Positions 32,891 through 44,946 are shown, numbered from the stretch's first letter. The stretch: 64,000 nt of DNA from Paguma larvata (GCA_030068075.1 CM057825.1:77887123-77951122), one strand, 5' to 3'. Made by a program: numbers and translations. Notes: generated by a model not told the origin, from the sequence alone.

Positions 32891-34720
32891 TTTATTTTCA
32901 ACTTAATGTGAAAAATGTTACTTGCTTTAAAAATTAGAGCAATATAAATTGTGTATAAAACTAAAATGTAAAGTTTACTCATGTTTAAATTTCAATGAGA
33001 ACACGGGTATTTTTTTTGGTTTGAGTAGGAAGTAAACATTGTAGAATGAACTTACATGACTGTAAAAATCATCTTTTGGTAACCATGTCTGAGTTTTCAT
33101 TTCTGTGCCTACAAATGCTGGAAACTCTGACTGATGAATATCTGGCATAGGAAAACAATGGAATCAGGACTCCCTTTCCTAGTTTTGCTAGATGAGAGTA
33201 GACTCGTTTCAATGAGGAGCAGAATTTCCAAGGTCTACAGGTTGAATTTAATCATATCTTGTCCTTTGTTCTCAAGTCAAGGAGATGAACTTTCATAAAG
33301 CCTGCAAGTCAGCAAAATAATGATTATGAATCCACATTTCATTTTTAGGTTATCTAAGGGAAAGTAGCCTTCTAAACAACTCTGTGGTGTTTCCAAGTGT
33401 CTATAGGTTTTGGTTTGCTTAAAAATTGACAGGACTTGCTTTGTTGCTTTTGATTTTAGCGGACAGCGTCACTTCCTCCAGCAAAGGGAAGTTTTCAGAG
33501 TCGTTTGTCTCCAGTCTTTTGTTCTGGAATGTGTGTTTGGCCAAAATGTCTCACAGTTTGAAAACAGTATTTATAATGCCGAGTATATGGCCTTAATGTA
33601 AAGGTTTATGTTAATCCTGTGGCTGAAAATATTTGTCAATTGCGCCAATGTAGAAAGATATGCTCTATGCCAAATGATTTTATGAATGGATTTCTTCTAT
33701 CACATAAGAAGAGCGGTGTGTGGGTGGGGATTGCAGGTTCCGTCCAAAGGTAACCAAGCTCATATTAAAAACACTTTCTTCTGTATCATAAAGAACTCCA
33801 TAGTCTGTTCCTCTATCTTGGCAAAACTTTTTGGCAAAGTTATTCACTTTCCTGGCAGTAGCCAAATATTTTAGGCTGTTGACCAATTCTCTTACATTAA
33901 TGCAGCCTGATGTGCAATGCTGCGATTATTATTATCAGAATTTATTTCATTGTTCCTTTTTTTATCAGCTCACCTGCTAAGTGCTGCCAAAGACTCTCAA
34001 GGACAATATTCATGCAGAGGTGACATTTACTTGCCCTTTTTTGGTACTTTTCATAGAGAGAGAATGAACATGACTCACCTTCTCAGGACACAAGGGTAGT
34101 ATAATTATTATATATCTTATTATAGTACTTGAAAGATGAACAGCAGCATGCATGTTCTAAGTAAAAATCTTTAATTGAGAAAACATAATCATATTTAATT
34201 ATTAAAAACAGGTTAGTTTGCAAGTACTTGCATTAACTGTGTTATCGTTATTATAAATTATGATTATTGGTTTAAATAGAACTATAGCAACTTTGTTCAA
34301 AGTTTATCCTTTAAATTCCCATAATCGGTGGCACTTAGCCACTTCCCCAGTTGGCTTAGCCTTCACCAAGATAGTTCTTCTTCCATTCTATATATTCATT
34401 TTTATTTATGATCCCAGATTGTATTGTGGTTACATGTCTTGTTCCAAATTCTTTCCCATAGGCCAAACTAATCTTAATATGGTTATTATTTCCATCTGGT
34501 TCTTACCTTTATTGGACATTCCCCCATTGTAGAATTTATCCTTTTCCAGGCTTCTTCCTCCTTCTCATTCAAATGTATTATTATCTTTGATAATATACAT
34601 AAATAATATAAAAAGGGTATTGATCAAAGCTTCTATCTAGCCATCTGCCTGTAGTACACTTTCACAAGAAAGTGAATTTCCATTATCAATTTCAGAGATT
34701 TTCTTGAGAATAGCATTCGA
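32891..34720. other. Long unique tract, candidate conserved noncoding DNA
   Basis: About 1.8 kb free of recognisable repeats. 33,340-34,110 has balanced composition, no simple repeats and overlapping short frames on both strands (33680-33886), without a convincing splice pattern. Conservation cannot be judged from one sequence. Confidence 0.4.
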
Positions 34721-34734
34721 TGTATAGTACTATT

Positions 34735-34949
34735 TTTTTAAGTGTTGTTTTGTTTCATTTTGTTGAGAGAGACAGAGATGGCGCAATTGGGGGAGGGGCA
34801 GAGAAAGAGGAGAAAGAGGGAATTCCAAGCGGCTCCATACTGCCCAGACAGTTTGATGAGGGGTTGAACTCACAAAGCCGTGAAATCATGACCTGAGCCT
34901 GAACCAAGGGTCAGACGCTTAACCGACTGAGCCATCCAAGAGCCCCTGG
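34735..34949 (-). repeat. Carnivore tRNA-Lys SINE with perfect TSD
   Basis: Reverse copy with a diverged tail (TGTTTTGTTTCATTTTGTTG). Perfect 14-bp duplication TGTATAGTACTATT at 34721-34734 and 34950-34963. Confidence 0.96.
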
Positions 34950-34963
34950 TGTATAGTACTATT

Positions 34964-35716
34964 AATTATTCTCCCATTAGTAGATATGTTTCTGCCTAAA
35001 AATAATTTTCTCCTATTCTACATTCCTATTTATGAATGCCTACTATAAAGAATGAATGTTATGTAATTACTTGTTAGTATCTAAAATTTAATTTTAACTA
35101 TTTAAAATATTTATTCAGTGAGTAGCTTCTAAAAATTAGAGAAAATGAGCATTTCTTATTTTCTGTTACTATAAATCTCCAGAGTAATCATCTTTATTTA
35201 TATATCATTCTTATTGATCACCATAATATTTCTTTTTTCTCTCTGTCCTGAAAATATTACTTTAATGCTTTCTTAATCAAGTTACTAAATTTCCCGGAAT
35301 CACAGTTTTCTTAGAAATTTTTAAATGTTCTTTGTCCCTTTTTAGGGGATCAAGTTTAATTATTGTAAGAATATAACTTTCAAAAGTTTTAAGTCATGGA
35401 ATCCTTAGTTCCTTTCAAGGAAATCTCATTTGGAGCCCTTATATGTAAAATATATAAAAGTGCAGTTCTTCTAGTTGGAGGGGGCATGTGTGTGGGGAAG
35501 ATATGGGGAAGGGATGGGGACGGACGTCTTCTCTAGGTGACACTTCTGCGACTCCAGATCCCTTGCAGAACACAGCTTGAAAACCAGTTTTGCATGTCAT
35601 GGTCAAGTTAAGCAAAATCTTTTTTAACGGCAATTCCTTTCTTCTCTGAATATTTACTGAGTACCCACCATTTGCAAAGCACTGTACTATGCATTACTTA
35701 TATCCTACTCTCATTT
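34964..35716. other. Unique AT-rich DNA
   Basis: No feature recognised. Confidence 0.4.
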
Positions 35717-35726
35717 CCAAAGTGAT

Positions 35727-35803
35727 TCTTTCTCTTTCTCTTTCTCTTTCTCTTTCTCTTTCTCTTTCTCTTTCTCTTTCTCTTTCTCTTTCTCTTTCTC
35801 TTT
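35727..35803 (+). repeat. (TTTCTC)n hexanucleotide microsatellite
   Basis: Roughly twelve near-perfect units, strongly strand-asymmetric pyrimidine tract. Its reverse-strand translation is a Lys-Arg dipeptide run (frame 35698-35901), an artefact. Confidence 0.95.
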
Positions 35804-35976
35804 CTTTTCTTTTTCACCAAGGGGGAGAGGAGCAGAGGGATAAAGAGTAGGAATTCCAAGCAGGCTCCACACTCAGCACGGAGCCTGACACGGGGCTCCA
35901 TCCCACAACTGTGAGACCATGACCTGAGCCGAAATCAAGAGTCAAGCACTCAATCTACTGAGCCATCTCAGTGCCC
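35727..35976 (-). repeat. Carnivore SINE whose tail became a hexanucleotide repeat
   Basis: The body (GGGGGAGAGGAGCAGAGGGA .. GAGCCATCTCAGTGCC) is a reverse tRNA-Lys SINE. In place of the usual TTTAATGTTTATTTATTT tail there is a (TTTCTC)n tract at 35727-35803. Duplication CCAAAGTGAT at 35717-35726 and 35977-35986 brackets tract and body together, so the hexamer arose within the inserted unit. Confidence 0.92.
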
Positions 35977-36050
35977 CCAAAGTGATACCTTTCTATCAAG
36001 GGTAAATGAAGACACAGTCTACATCAAGTATCTCAGAAATCACCAGGAAT

Positions 36051-36277
36051 GTGGGGTGCCTGGGCAGCACAGTCTGTTAAGTACCTGACGTCAGCTCAGG
36101 TCAAGATCTTATGATTCATGGGTTCGAGCCTCACATCAGGCTCTGTGCTGACAGCTCAGAGCCTGGAGCCTGCCTCGGATTCTGTGTCTCCATCTCTCTC
36201 TTCCCCACCCCTACTCTCTGTCTCTGTCTCTGTCTCTCTCGCAAAAATAAATAAAAACATTAAAAAGAGAGAGAGAG
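36051..36277 (+). repeat. Young-looking carnivore SINE with perfect TSD
   Basis: TGGGGTGCCTGGGCAGCACA head, intact B box GGTTCGAGCC near 36,121, 'caaaaataaataaaaacatt' tail. Perfect 16-bp duplication AGAAATCACCAGGAAT at 36035-36050 and 36278-36293, indicating a comparatively recent insertion. Confidence 0.97.
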
Positions 36278-36293
36278 AGAAATCACCAGGAAT

Positions 36294-38370
36294 ATATTCT
36301 GGGAAGCTTCTGGTGATTACAACCTTTTCAATATAAATAAGCACACATGAAAAACAGTTTTTTCCTTTTAAAGATTTTGGCTACGAACCATCAAGTATAA
36401 ATTCCATTGAGCTGGGGGCATGGCACAAAATGGAGTGAATATAACTGTCACAGAAGAAAGTTCAGGTTCTCTAGTTGTATTTTCTTCAGTGACCCAGACC
36501 CCACAGTAGAGGACTCAGTGTGCCCTTTACACACTGCACGTCTCACCTCTGTTCCTTTATTCTGTTGTCCATCCTAGTCCACTCTCAATGGGCTGATGGT
36601 CCACTTTTCTTTGTTTAGTATATTTCTGGCTTTCAAATCTTCAGCCCAGTCTGCCAAAAATAATTGTTTCCCCTTCTGTGCTGCAAATTGAATGTCTATT
36701 TTAAAATCACACATTAATCCTTTTATTACAATTATTTTTATATGTTTTACACCTGTCTTCCTAGAAGATGATAAATGTCCCAAGGACAGAAAGCACTCCC
36801 TCTAGGACCTAACTGTAAGAATCAAGTTAAATAGGGACCTTGTTTACTTCTTTTAACTAAAGAAATTAGGGGAAACAAACAGAGAGAAGAAAAATAAGGC
36901 CAATATAGGTATCATGTTTGGAATTTCTGGATGAAAGAGTGTGTCTCAATAATACAGAGAACCATATCCTTTCTACCAAATGCCAACATACTGTAAGCAC
37001 TGCAAGGATGGAAAAGTTGGGGACCATTGGCAGCATAGTCTCGGCATGGCGCTTGCATTCTCCTGGCAGGCTACACAAGCCATGGCAGAGATCAGGCATG
37101 CCAGAGTCTCGGGAGGAAGAGATATTTACTGAGAAGAATTAGACAGGGGCAGGAGGAATGTGGAAAACACCACATGGTCCAGTGTGACTGTGGCCGATGG
37201 CCCAGTTCATGAACACATAGGAAAATCTGCCAGGGCTGATAGGGCAGATGGAGAAGAATCTGCAGGAGATGACAGATCCTGGTTAGCAGATGAGGACAAG
37301 ACATGTCCTCAGATTAATGACTAATTTGCCCTACATCCCAAAGCTGGTGAGGTCCAGAGATAGTTGGATATTAAATGCAAAGCCATTTAATTTATGATTA
37401 TTTAAGGGCTTTTAAATGCAAACATCCATTAAGGCTGAGATATAGATGACCGATGTAATTGTATATACACATTTTATGTGTATTATATGTGTGTGTGTGT
37501 GAAGAGATTTTGCTAAGAAGGCAAAACTGACTAGCCAAATGGAAAGAAGACACAAAGAAGAAAAACAATGGGTTTCCTGGGGACTCCGAAGAAAGCGAAT
37601 GAATCCTGTATTTTAGTTTTGACCATGATTATCCATGTTGGTGAGCAATTTATCTCATATTAACTTAGCACTTTGCCCAACTCTCTACAAAATACAGATT
37701 GGAAGGAAGGAAGAAAATATGCTTTGGCCCCCAAATTGAAAGTAGTTGTTCTAAAACTATAAAAATAGTGAGTCTATAAGGATGACTATAAGCAGATGTC
37801 TGAAAAAAGTGTAAAACCCACAAAAATTCTAATTTCCTTCTATCACTGGAACACTCCTTTTGGTTTTTAGGCTGTCAGCTTTAGACAGCCAGGTGGACTT
37901 GGAGAAACGGCGTGTATAGATTTTCCATTTGTCTAAGTGCAAGTATTTGGAAGCTAGCGAACATCTGAATCATCCCTAAACCATCTTTCACCCAATAATT
38001 TTTTGGATCAAGTTAAGCCAATGTCTGCAATCTATTGTCATATTAAGTTATTTCTGGCCCGCAGATTTTATTGAACTATGCAGATCATCTTGCATTTCAA
38101 AATGAAACATCAACTTATTATTGCCTTATTCTTCTCTTTGATTCAATCATCTTTGGACACGTTTGGAGGGGACTGACCTAAATCAGCGTTATCTATGCTC
38201 TTCAGTGACTGCTTTGACAAAATATAATCATAGAAAGATATCTGAGCCAATAAAACCATCTGGAGCTTTCATGTTTTTAAAACTCAAAATCTTTTAGATT
38301 TGTGAACTGTGCCAATAAATTTCAAGTCTTTTGAATTGAACCAGGTAAAAAATGGCCTTTATCTGCATCA
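36294..38370. other. Unique DNA, faint L2-like patch
   Basis: Mostly unassigned. 36,725-36,800 ('acacctgtcttcctagaagatgataaatg..aaggacagaaagca') is weakly like an L2 3' region. Mirror frames at 36866-37304 show no domain. A short GT run lies at 37,490. Confidence 0.35.
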
Positions 38371-39500
38371 CTTTTTTTTTTCTTTTCTTCTGTTTTTTTA
38401 AATTGTATTTAAATCCAAGTTAGTTAACATGTAGTGTAATAATGGCTTCAAGAGTAGAATGTAGTGATTCATCACTTACATACAACACCCAGCGCTCATC
38501 CCAATAAGGGCCCTCCTTAATGCCCGTCGCTCCTTTAGCCCACCCCCACCTAATACCCCTCCAACCCCTCCAAACACCCTCATTTGTTCTCTGTATTTAA
38601 AAGTCTCTTATGGTTTGCCTCCCTCGCTGTTTTTATCTTATTTTTCCTTCCCTTTCCCTATGTTCATCTGTTTTTTTCTTAAATTCCACATATGAGTGAA
38701 ATCATATGATATTTATCTTTCTCTGAGTGACTTATATTGCTTAGCATAATACATTCTAGTTGCATCCACATTGTCGCAAATGGCAAGATTTCATTCTTTT
38801 TGATTGTCGAGTAATATTCCAGTGTGTGTGTGTGTACACACCATGTCTTCTTTATCCATTCATCAGTAGATGGATATTTGGGCTTTTTCCATAATTTGGC
38901 TATTGTTGATAGTGCTGCTATAAACATTGGGTTCATATGCCCCTTCATATCAGCATTTTTATATCCTTTGGATAAATACCTAATAGTGCAATTTTGGAAT
39001 CGTAGGGTAGCTCTATTTCTAATTTTTTGAGAGACTTCCACACTCTTTTCCAGAGTAGCTATACCAGTTTGCATTTCCACCAGCAGTGCAAAAGCATTCC
39101 CCTTTCTCTGCATCCTTGCCAACATCTGTTGTTTCTTGAGTTGTTAATGTTAGTCTTTTGATAGGTGTGAGGTGGTATCTCACTGTGTTTGATTCGTATT
39201 TTCCTGATGATGAGCGATGTTGCGCATCTTTTCATGTGTCTGTTAGCCATCTGGATGTCTTCTTTGGAAAAGTGTCCATTCATGTCTTTTGCCCATTTCT
39301 TTACTGGTTTATTTGTTTTTTGAGTGTTGAGTTTGGTAAGTTCTTTATAGATTTTGGATACTAACCCTTTATCTGATATGTGATTTCCAAATATCTTCTC
39401 CTATTCTGTTGGTTGCCTTTTAGTTTTGTGGATTGTTTCCTTTGCTGTGCAGAAGCTTTTTATCTTAATGAGGTCCCAATAGTTCATTTTTCTTTTTTAA
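38371..39500 (-). mobile_element. 5'-truncated L1 retrotransposon, felid-type
   Basis: Minus strand. 38,371-38,680 is the 3' UTR (phrases such as 'acacccagcgctcatcccaa' and 'aatgcccgtcgctcc') beginning in the poly-T complement of its tail. 38,680-39,490 encodes the C-terminal end of ORF2: 'HTLEYYSTIKKNEILPF' style text in the frame 38679-39125 and '[20 protein letters not shown]' in the frame 39059-39283. The two parts lie in different frames, so a frameshift has broken ORF2. No 5' UTR, ORF1, endonuclease or reverse transcriptase core remains. A (GT)n run sits at 38,823. Confidence 0.92.
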
Positions 39501-40439
39501 ATATATATTTTAAACTACAAACATTTGGATTGGATATTCTTCCATGAAGCAACTCGTATTTATAACTTCATAGCATTTGATATTTGCACAATTAAAACTG
39601 ATGTTATTTAACCGCCAAGGGAGTAAATGACAATATAAATATGTACTAGTAATTTTTAATGGTATTATAATTCTAACGGGTCAGCAGTTCTTCTTGGAGT
39701 TCCTTGTTGCTGGGGCCCCCGAAGGGTAACACTATTCTCTCATTCCAAGTACTCAGTCGAGCTCAAGGTGGTGCACAGAAGTATAGATGGGCGAGTATGA
39801 CCAAGGAACCAATTAACTGTGTGCTTAATACTCAGATAATAGGATACTTAGAGCAAGTATTATTGGATGCTGACCAAACAGCCATTCCTCATTTCTTTCT
39901 TGCTGAGGCAGCCCCAGTTCTGTTTGTGCTCCATCATTTACTCAGAAATAAGACCACAGACTAACAATTTTAAATTAGACCTTGTTGTTTACTAAGAATT
40001 CATTGTGGGAAGGATGAAAGGAAATGTTAAACCAGCCAGTAGCTGGGCATTCATCAAGTCCCACTTCTTTAAGACATCAAAATTACAGACTTTCTTTTGT
40101 ACACCGGTACCAGCTAAGACCTCCTCTGTGAATTGTCTTATGGCCAATGCCAGCGAAGAGCTTTGTGGCAGTCAGATAGAAGAAAGCAAAAACTCATGGC
40201 AGGAGAAGTGAGGACAGACCTTGTAGTGATAATTAAGATTTTCAAAATAATATTTGAATAACATGATTCAAAGAAGAATGTGAAAGGAATTGGCCTACAT
40301 TTGTCCCAGTAAGGTATTAAGAATCAATTATTTTCTTGAGATTTGAACTTTGCTTCTTTAATTACAAAGTTGTAATAATAGTTGATTATGGAAGGTTTGA
40401 TTTTTTCATGATAGGAAGCCTTTCTCTTCTTTTATTGTC
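39501..40439. other. Unique DNA, no feature seen
   Basis: Frames at 39704-39964 and 40005-40211 (86 and 68 codons, plus strand) lack recognisable domains. No repeat identified. Confidence 0.4.
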
Positions 40440-40692
40440 ATGTCTGCACGACATATTTATGACCCTCGGATCAGCTGGTCTTTGACAAAGTGGCAATGCT
40501 GAAGATGGAATAACAGCAAGATGGAAAGATTTCAGATTGTTGATGATGTCATGGAGCTGATGAATTAACCATGACTAGAGTCACTCTGCCTCAGGATTTC
40601 TTGCTTTGTGGAGTAATAAAAATTCCTTAATTGCTTAGGCCACCGTGAGTTGAGATTTTTCTTATTTACAATCAAAAGCTCTCTAACCAATA
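40440..40692 (+). repeat. MLT1-type LTR 3' portion
   Basis: 'ggcaatgctgaagatggaat', 'agcaagatggaaag', 'tttgtggagtaataaaaatt' and 'ggccaccgtgagttgagatttttctta..caatcaaaagctctctaacc' reproduce the 3' half of an ancient MaLR LTR, with an AATAAA signal at about 40,614-40,619. Confidence 0.65.
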
Positions 40693-42544
40693 CATTGTTT
40701 AATCCAAATTTCTTTGTTTAGTGGAAATAATACCTGGTATATATAATGTCTGGTATGTAAAAATATTGATCAAATGAGACTAAACACTTCAGGTAGAGAA
40801 ATTATTTTCTCAAGGAGTGGGTAGGGTATATGGGATTATAAGGAAGGAAACATTTACAGTAAATCAGTGCTGCCTTTGTATTAGACACATGTTTCCAGGC
40901 ATGGATGGTTTAGGGTGTTAATATGCACTAACATTCTAGATTCCAGAGATTCCAGCATCAGTTAAACAGACTTGGTAAATAATGGTTTAAATAAACTTAC
41001 ATTTCATTGTGGCAAAACTGCATGGAGCCTAGACTATGCTTATATGTTCTTTGAGCTTCCAAGAGGGAGTATAATAAGTTCTGTTTCTCCATTGAAAAAT
41101 CAGCATATTTTATTTTCAAAATATGTAGGAAGATAAAACTGTTAGTTTCCTTTAGCAAAGAGGAAAAATATCTAAAGGCACAGCATCTGTACCCACTGAG
41201 ATTTTTGAAATGTATGTTACCTGGAGGTCCCTGTTTTCTGCTCCAATTTCTTCTTTGGTCCTGTGTATTAAGAAAGGAAGTTTCTAGGAGAAGTGTGTAT
41301 GCCTATACAAAATGCAGAAGATGGGAAAAATCAGAATGGCACTCCAATCTCAGGATACAAAAGAAAAGCTAGAATCTAACTGGATTCAACTTAATTGGAA
41401 ACAGGACTCAGGAGAACTTTGTAAGGTTCTGGAATTTAATACTTCCTCATGTTCCTTCTCTTTGTTTTCTTAAAAGCAAAGTTAGTGGTGATGTGAGGGA
41501 TGCTGAAATACTGTGGCAGAGTTTTGAGAAATGCAAAAACCAAAGGACAGGGAAGGGTGGGAGCAGATTTGAGGAGGGCAGAAGAACAGGACAAAGTAGG
41601 AAAAAAGATGGATTCCATATGAGGAGTTGCTCTGGGCGCCTCTCTGGAGAATAACCTGTGTGGTTCCTGGAAAAGAAGACGTGATGGGATTTCTGGGTTT
41701 ATCAGTTTGGATACAAGAGAAGGTGAGAGAAAAAGTTGGCTGTATGGGAACACAGTAGGAGCCTAGAAGCTCTGTGCCCATAGCATCCATCAAGGGTGAT
41801 CAGGGAATGCTATAAAAAGCTGCATCAGCAGGGAAGGGCCAGTTTGTGACATAGTCAATCAAAACAATCTGGGTCTGTCTGGATGGAGAATGGACTTTCT
41901 GGGACCTTGGCATCTCAAGGCAATTCTGTTGCTAATAATTGTGTGACTATGTTGAGGGTAAATCTTTATCCTTCCTGGGTTTTAGACTCTTGGATGAGAA
42001 GTCTCCAGGACTCTTTCCAACACCTAATGGTCTGTGATACCCCTACTTCCCTTAAAACAGAAGTTGGCAAGGGGATTATGGAGGGAAAAAAAACAAAGAC
42101 AAATAGCTATGGGAACACAATTATAAAAATTATCCTGGAGACAGAAATATTACTTTTGTCTCTGTGCAGACTAAGACTGCACTTTAATGACAGAAGCAAG
42201 AAATAATTTTGAGGCTCCTGTATGCTTGATGAAACAATTTGAGGCAACACAAAAATACTTCATTTTAGGATAGAATCAGATGAGAAGTTTCCACTGGAGA
42301 GATCGGTCAAGGTTGGGCAAAGGGAAGAAAATCTAACATATAGGACTGTCTTTGACATACGACACAGGTTTAGACGTTGGTCTGTGACTGAACCAGGAAT
42401 TGAAAGCATGGATGGAAGAGTGTCAAATCACTCCATTTGTCTGAAAAAAGAAGGAAATGTGAGTCCAGAGCAGAGGTCCCTGGTGGTGGCCTTCCCTGGG
42501 ACCTATTCTGATTCTCTTATTTAGTTTTCAATAAAGATTTTTTT
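40693..42544. other. Unique DNA, no feature seen
   Basis: No repeat recognised. Overlapping 103-107 codon frames (41436-41793 minus; 41883-42206 plus) have no family resemblance, and the pair on the minus strand overlap each other in different frames. Confidence 0.4.
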
Positions 42545-42770
42545 TTTAAATTGTGGTAAAAACATTTAACATGAGAATTATCCTCAACGAACTTTTAAGT
42601 GTACAATACAGTACTGTTAATGATAGGCGTGATGTTGTACAGCAGATCTCTGGTTACCTATCTTATGTAACCGAAACTTTATACTCCTTGATTAACAATT
42701 CCCACCATCCACTTCCACCCAGCCCTGGCAACCACCATTCCACTCTTCTTCTATATGGTGTTTATTTTGG
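42545..42770 (-). repeat. L1M-type 3' UTR fragment
   Basis: 'ttgtggtaaaaacatttaac..acttttaagtgtacaataca..taaccgaaactttatactcc' then 'cagccctggcaaccaccatt' is the reverse-oriented 3' UTR of an old mammalian L1. It stops before any ORF2 sequence. Confidence 0.8.
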
Positions 42771-43264
42771 GGAGAGGGATATATTAAACTTTTAATTTGC
42801 TTTGATTTTCTCTTCCTCTGACAGTTTCAGTTGGTTTTCAGGAACCAACACATTCATTTGGGGATAGGTTTAAGGCCATTTGCTGCTACAAGATTCCTTA
42901 CTGTTACAGACCCCTTAAAGCCTCTCCAGGCCCTACAGATCCATCCAAAATCTCATCAGCGGCTCCAAGAGTTGGTGTTCAACCTCCACACCTCAGCCCC
43001 TATCCCACACTCCACGTGGACACCAGGAAGTCCCCCGGAGAGCTTTGCCATCAGACAGTTCTCACTTCCATGCCTTTTCTTATGTTTTCTCCAGGCCACC
43101 TTCTTCACCACCTTACTTCTTATGCATCTTCAAGTTCCAGCTAGTGCATTGTCTGGCAAAACACTGAGGGCTGGACTGGCTGCTGTCCACTGAGTTCAAA
43201 ATGGACTCTGTGAACCCTCATGGGACCTCATTCTGTTTATGTGGTGTGTTCTATTGGTCTGCAC

Positions 43265-43370
43265 TAGAAAGTGACTTCATGGAGAACAGGATCCTTGCCT
43301 TTCCTCAGAGCCCCACGTAGGGCCAGGTGCTAGGCAGGCATACAGTAGAGAATACTCAGTTAAGGGCTGA
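43265..43370 (+). repeat. L2 LINE 3' end fragment
   Basis: 'gacttcatggagaacaggatccttgcctttcct..agggccaggtgctaggcaggcatacagtagagaatactcag' follows the L2 end consensus (gctccatgagggcagggaccttgtct..gcctggcacatagtaggtgctcaa). Confidence 0.65.
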
Positions 43371-43389
43371 GTGCTGTTCTGTGTTTCAA

Positions 43390-43625
43390 ATTAACATGTT
43401 TTTTTTGTTTTTGTTCTTTTTTTTTTTTTTTTTTAATTGAGAGACTGAGAGAGACAGAGAATGAGCATGGGAGGGGCAGAGAGAGGGGAAGACACAGAAT
43501 TGGAATGAGGCTCCAGGCTCTGAGCCGTCAGCACAGAGCCCAACAAACCGTGAGAACTCACAAACCGTGAGATCATGACCTGAGCTGAAGTCAGAAGCTT
43601 AACCAACTGAGCCACCCAGGTGTCC
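43390..43625 (-). repeat. Carnivore tRNA-Lys SINE with perfect 16-bp TSD
   Basis: Reverse copy with a long poly-T tail; a small internal repeat of 'aaaccgtgaga' occurs around 43,544-43,571. Perfect duplication CTGTTCTGTGTTTCAA at 43374-43389 and 43626-43641. Confidence 0.97.
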
Positions 43626-43635
43626 CTGTTCTGTG

Positions 43636-43716
43636 TTTCAATACCATATTCTGTCCATAGCCTGGTAGTCTGTGTTCTGGTTTCAATACCATATCCTGCC
43701 CATAGCCTGGTAGTCT
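43636..43716 (+). repeat. 45-bp tandem duplication (about 1.8 copies)
   Basis: The block starting TTTCAATACCATATTCTGTC at 43636 recurs at 43681 with four or so substitutions (TTTCAATACCATATCCTGCC), both continuing CATAGCCTGGTAGTCT. The first copy overlaps the downstream SINE duplication. Confidence 0.95.
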
Positions 43717-44429
43717 ATAAGTGGCCAACACTTATTCATAACTTCCGTAACAAATGATCAGCAAATATTATGTCTCTTTGAAAACCATCTCTCACACTAT
43801 CTTCCCCTTTATCTTTTTTTTTCTTTTAGCTTTATTGAGTTATAAGTGACAAAATTGCAAGGTATTTAAAGTATACCATGTGAAGATTGGGTATATGTTA
43901 ACATTGTGAAAAGGTTTTCCTCCATCAAGTTATTTAACACACCTATCACCTCACATATTTACCTTTTTTTTCTTGGTGAGAGCACTTAAGTTCTACTTTC
44001 CCTGCAAATTTCAATTATATAATATAGTGTGATCATAGTCACCATGTTATACATCAGGTCCTCAGACCTTATGCATTTTATGACTGAAAGTTTGTGCCCT
44101 TCTACAACGTCTCTTTGTTTTCCCATCCCATCCCTAGCAATCACTTTTCTGCTCTATTTCTATGAATTCAACTTTGTTTTTTAAAGGTTTCACATATAAG
44201 TGATGCCATGCAATATTTGTCTTTTTCTGTCTGGCTTATTTCACATAGCAGAATACCCTCCAGTTTCATCTATGCTGTCACAAATGTCAGGATTTCCATC
44301 ATTCTTAAGGATGAATATCAGCCACATTTTCACAGTTGCCACATTTTCTTTATCCATTTATTTGTTGACAGGCACTTAGGTTGTTTCCATCTTGCCTATT
44401 GTAAATAATGCTGCAATGAACATAGCAAT

Positions 44430-44512
44430 ATATATATATCAACATACATATCTATATACATATATGTATGTACATATATGTATATATATCAATATACACA
44501 TATTGATACACA
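44430..44512 (+). repeat. AT/ACATA simple repeat
   Basis: Imperfect alternating TATATA/TACATA tract replacing part of the old L1. It accounts for the Tyr/Ile-rich frames 44392-44622 and 44478-44744. Confidence 0.9.
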
Positions 44513-44591
44513 TACCCAAGAGAATGGTTTTGTTTCCCTTGGATATATACCCAAAAATGGGGTTACTGGATCATATAGTAGTTATGTTTTT

Positions 44592-44946
44592 TGTTTGTTT
44601 GTTTGTTTTGTTTGCTTTTTAAATAATTTATTTTCAAACTGGTTTCCATATAACACCCAGTGCTCATCCCAACAAGTGCCCTCCTCAATGCCCGTCACCC
44701 ACTCTCCCTCCTTCCTCACCCCCTCACCCTCAGTTTGTTCTTAGTCTTTGAGAATCTCTTATGTTTTGTCTCTCTCCCTCTCTGTGTCTTTTTTCTTTTC
44801 TCCTCTTCCCCTCCCCCATAGTTTTCTGCTAAGTCTTTCAAAATCAACCTATGCGCGGAAACATATGGTATCTGTCTTTTTCTGACTGACTTATTTCACT
44901 TAGCCTAATACCCCCCAGTTCCAACCATGTTGCTACACATGGCCAG
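44592..44946 (-). mobile_element. Younger felid L1 3' end nested in the older L1
   Basis: Begins with the complement of an AAAC-rich poly-A tail (TTTGTTTGTTTGTTTG), then the same 3' UTR landmarks as the copy at 38,371 (CACCCAGTGCTCATCCCAAC, AATGCCCGTCACCC). Severely 5'-truncated (about 355 bp). Flanked by ATAGTAGTTATGTTTTT at 44575-44591 and 44947-44963, which proves insertion into the pre-existing L1. Confidence 0.95.

Noticed and set aside
35698..35901. Lys-Arg repeat peptide that could look like a nuclear-localisation or DNA-binding region
   Set aside because: It is the translation of the (TTTCTC)n microsatellite on the opposite strand.
36051..36277. tRNA-like sequence with an intact B box
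   Set aside because: It is the head of a SINE with a CT region, A-rich tail and target-site duplication, so not a functional tRNA gene.
38679..39283. Open frames resembling a reverse-transcriptase-type protein
   Set aside because: They are the C-terminal ORF2 remnant of a 5'-truncated L1, frameshifted between two phases; a repeat, not a host gene.
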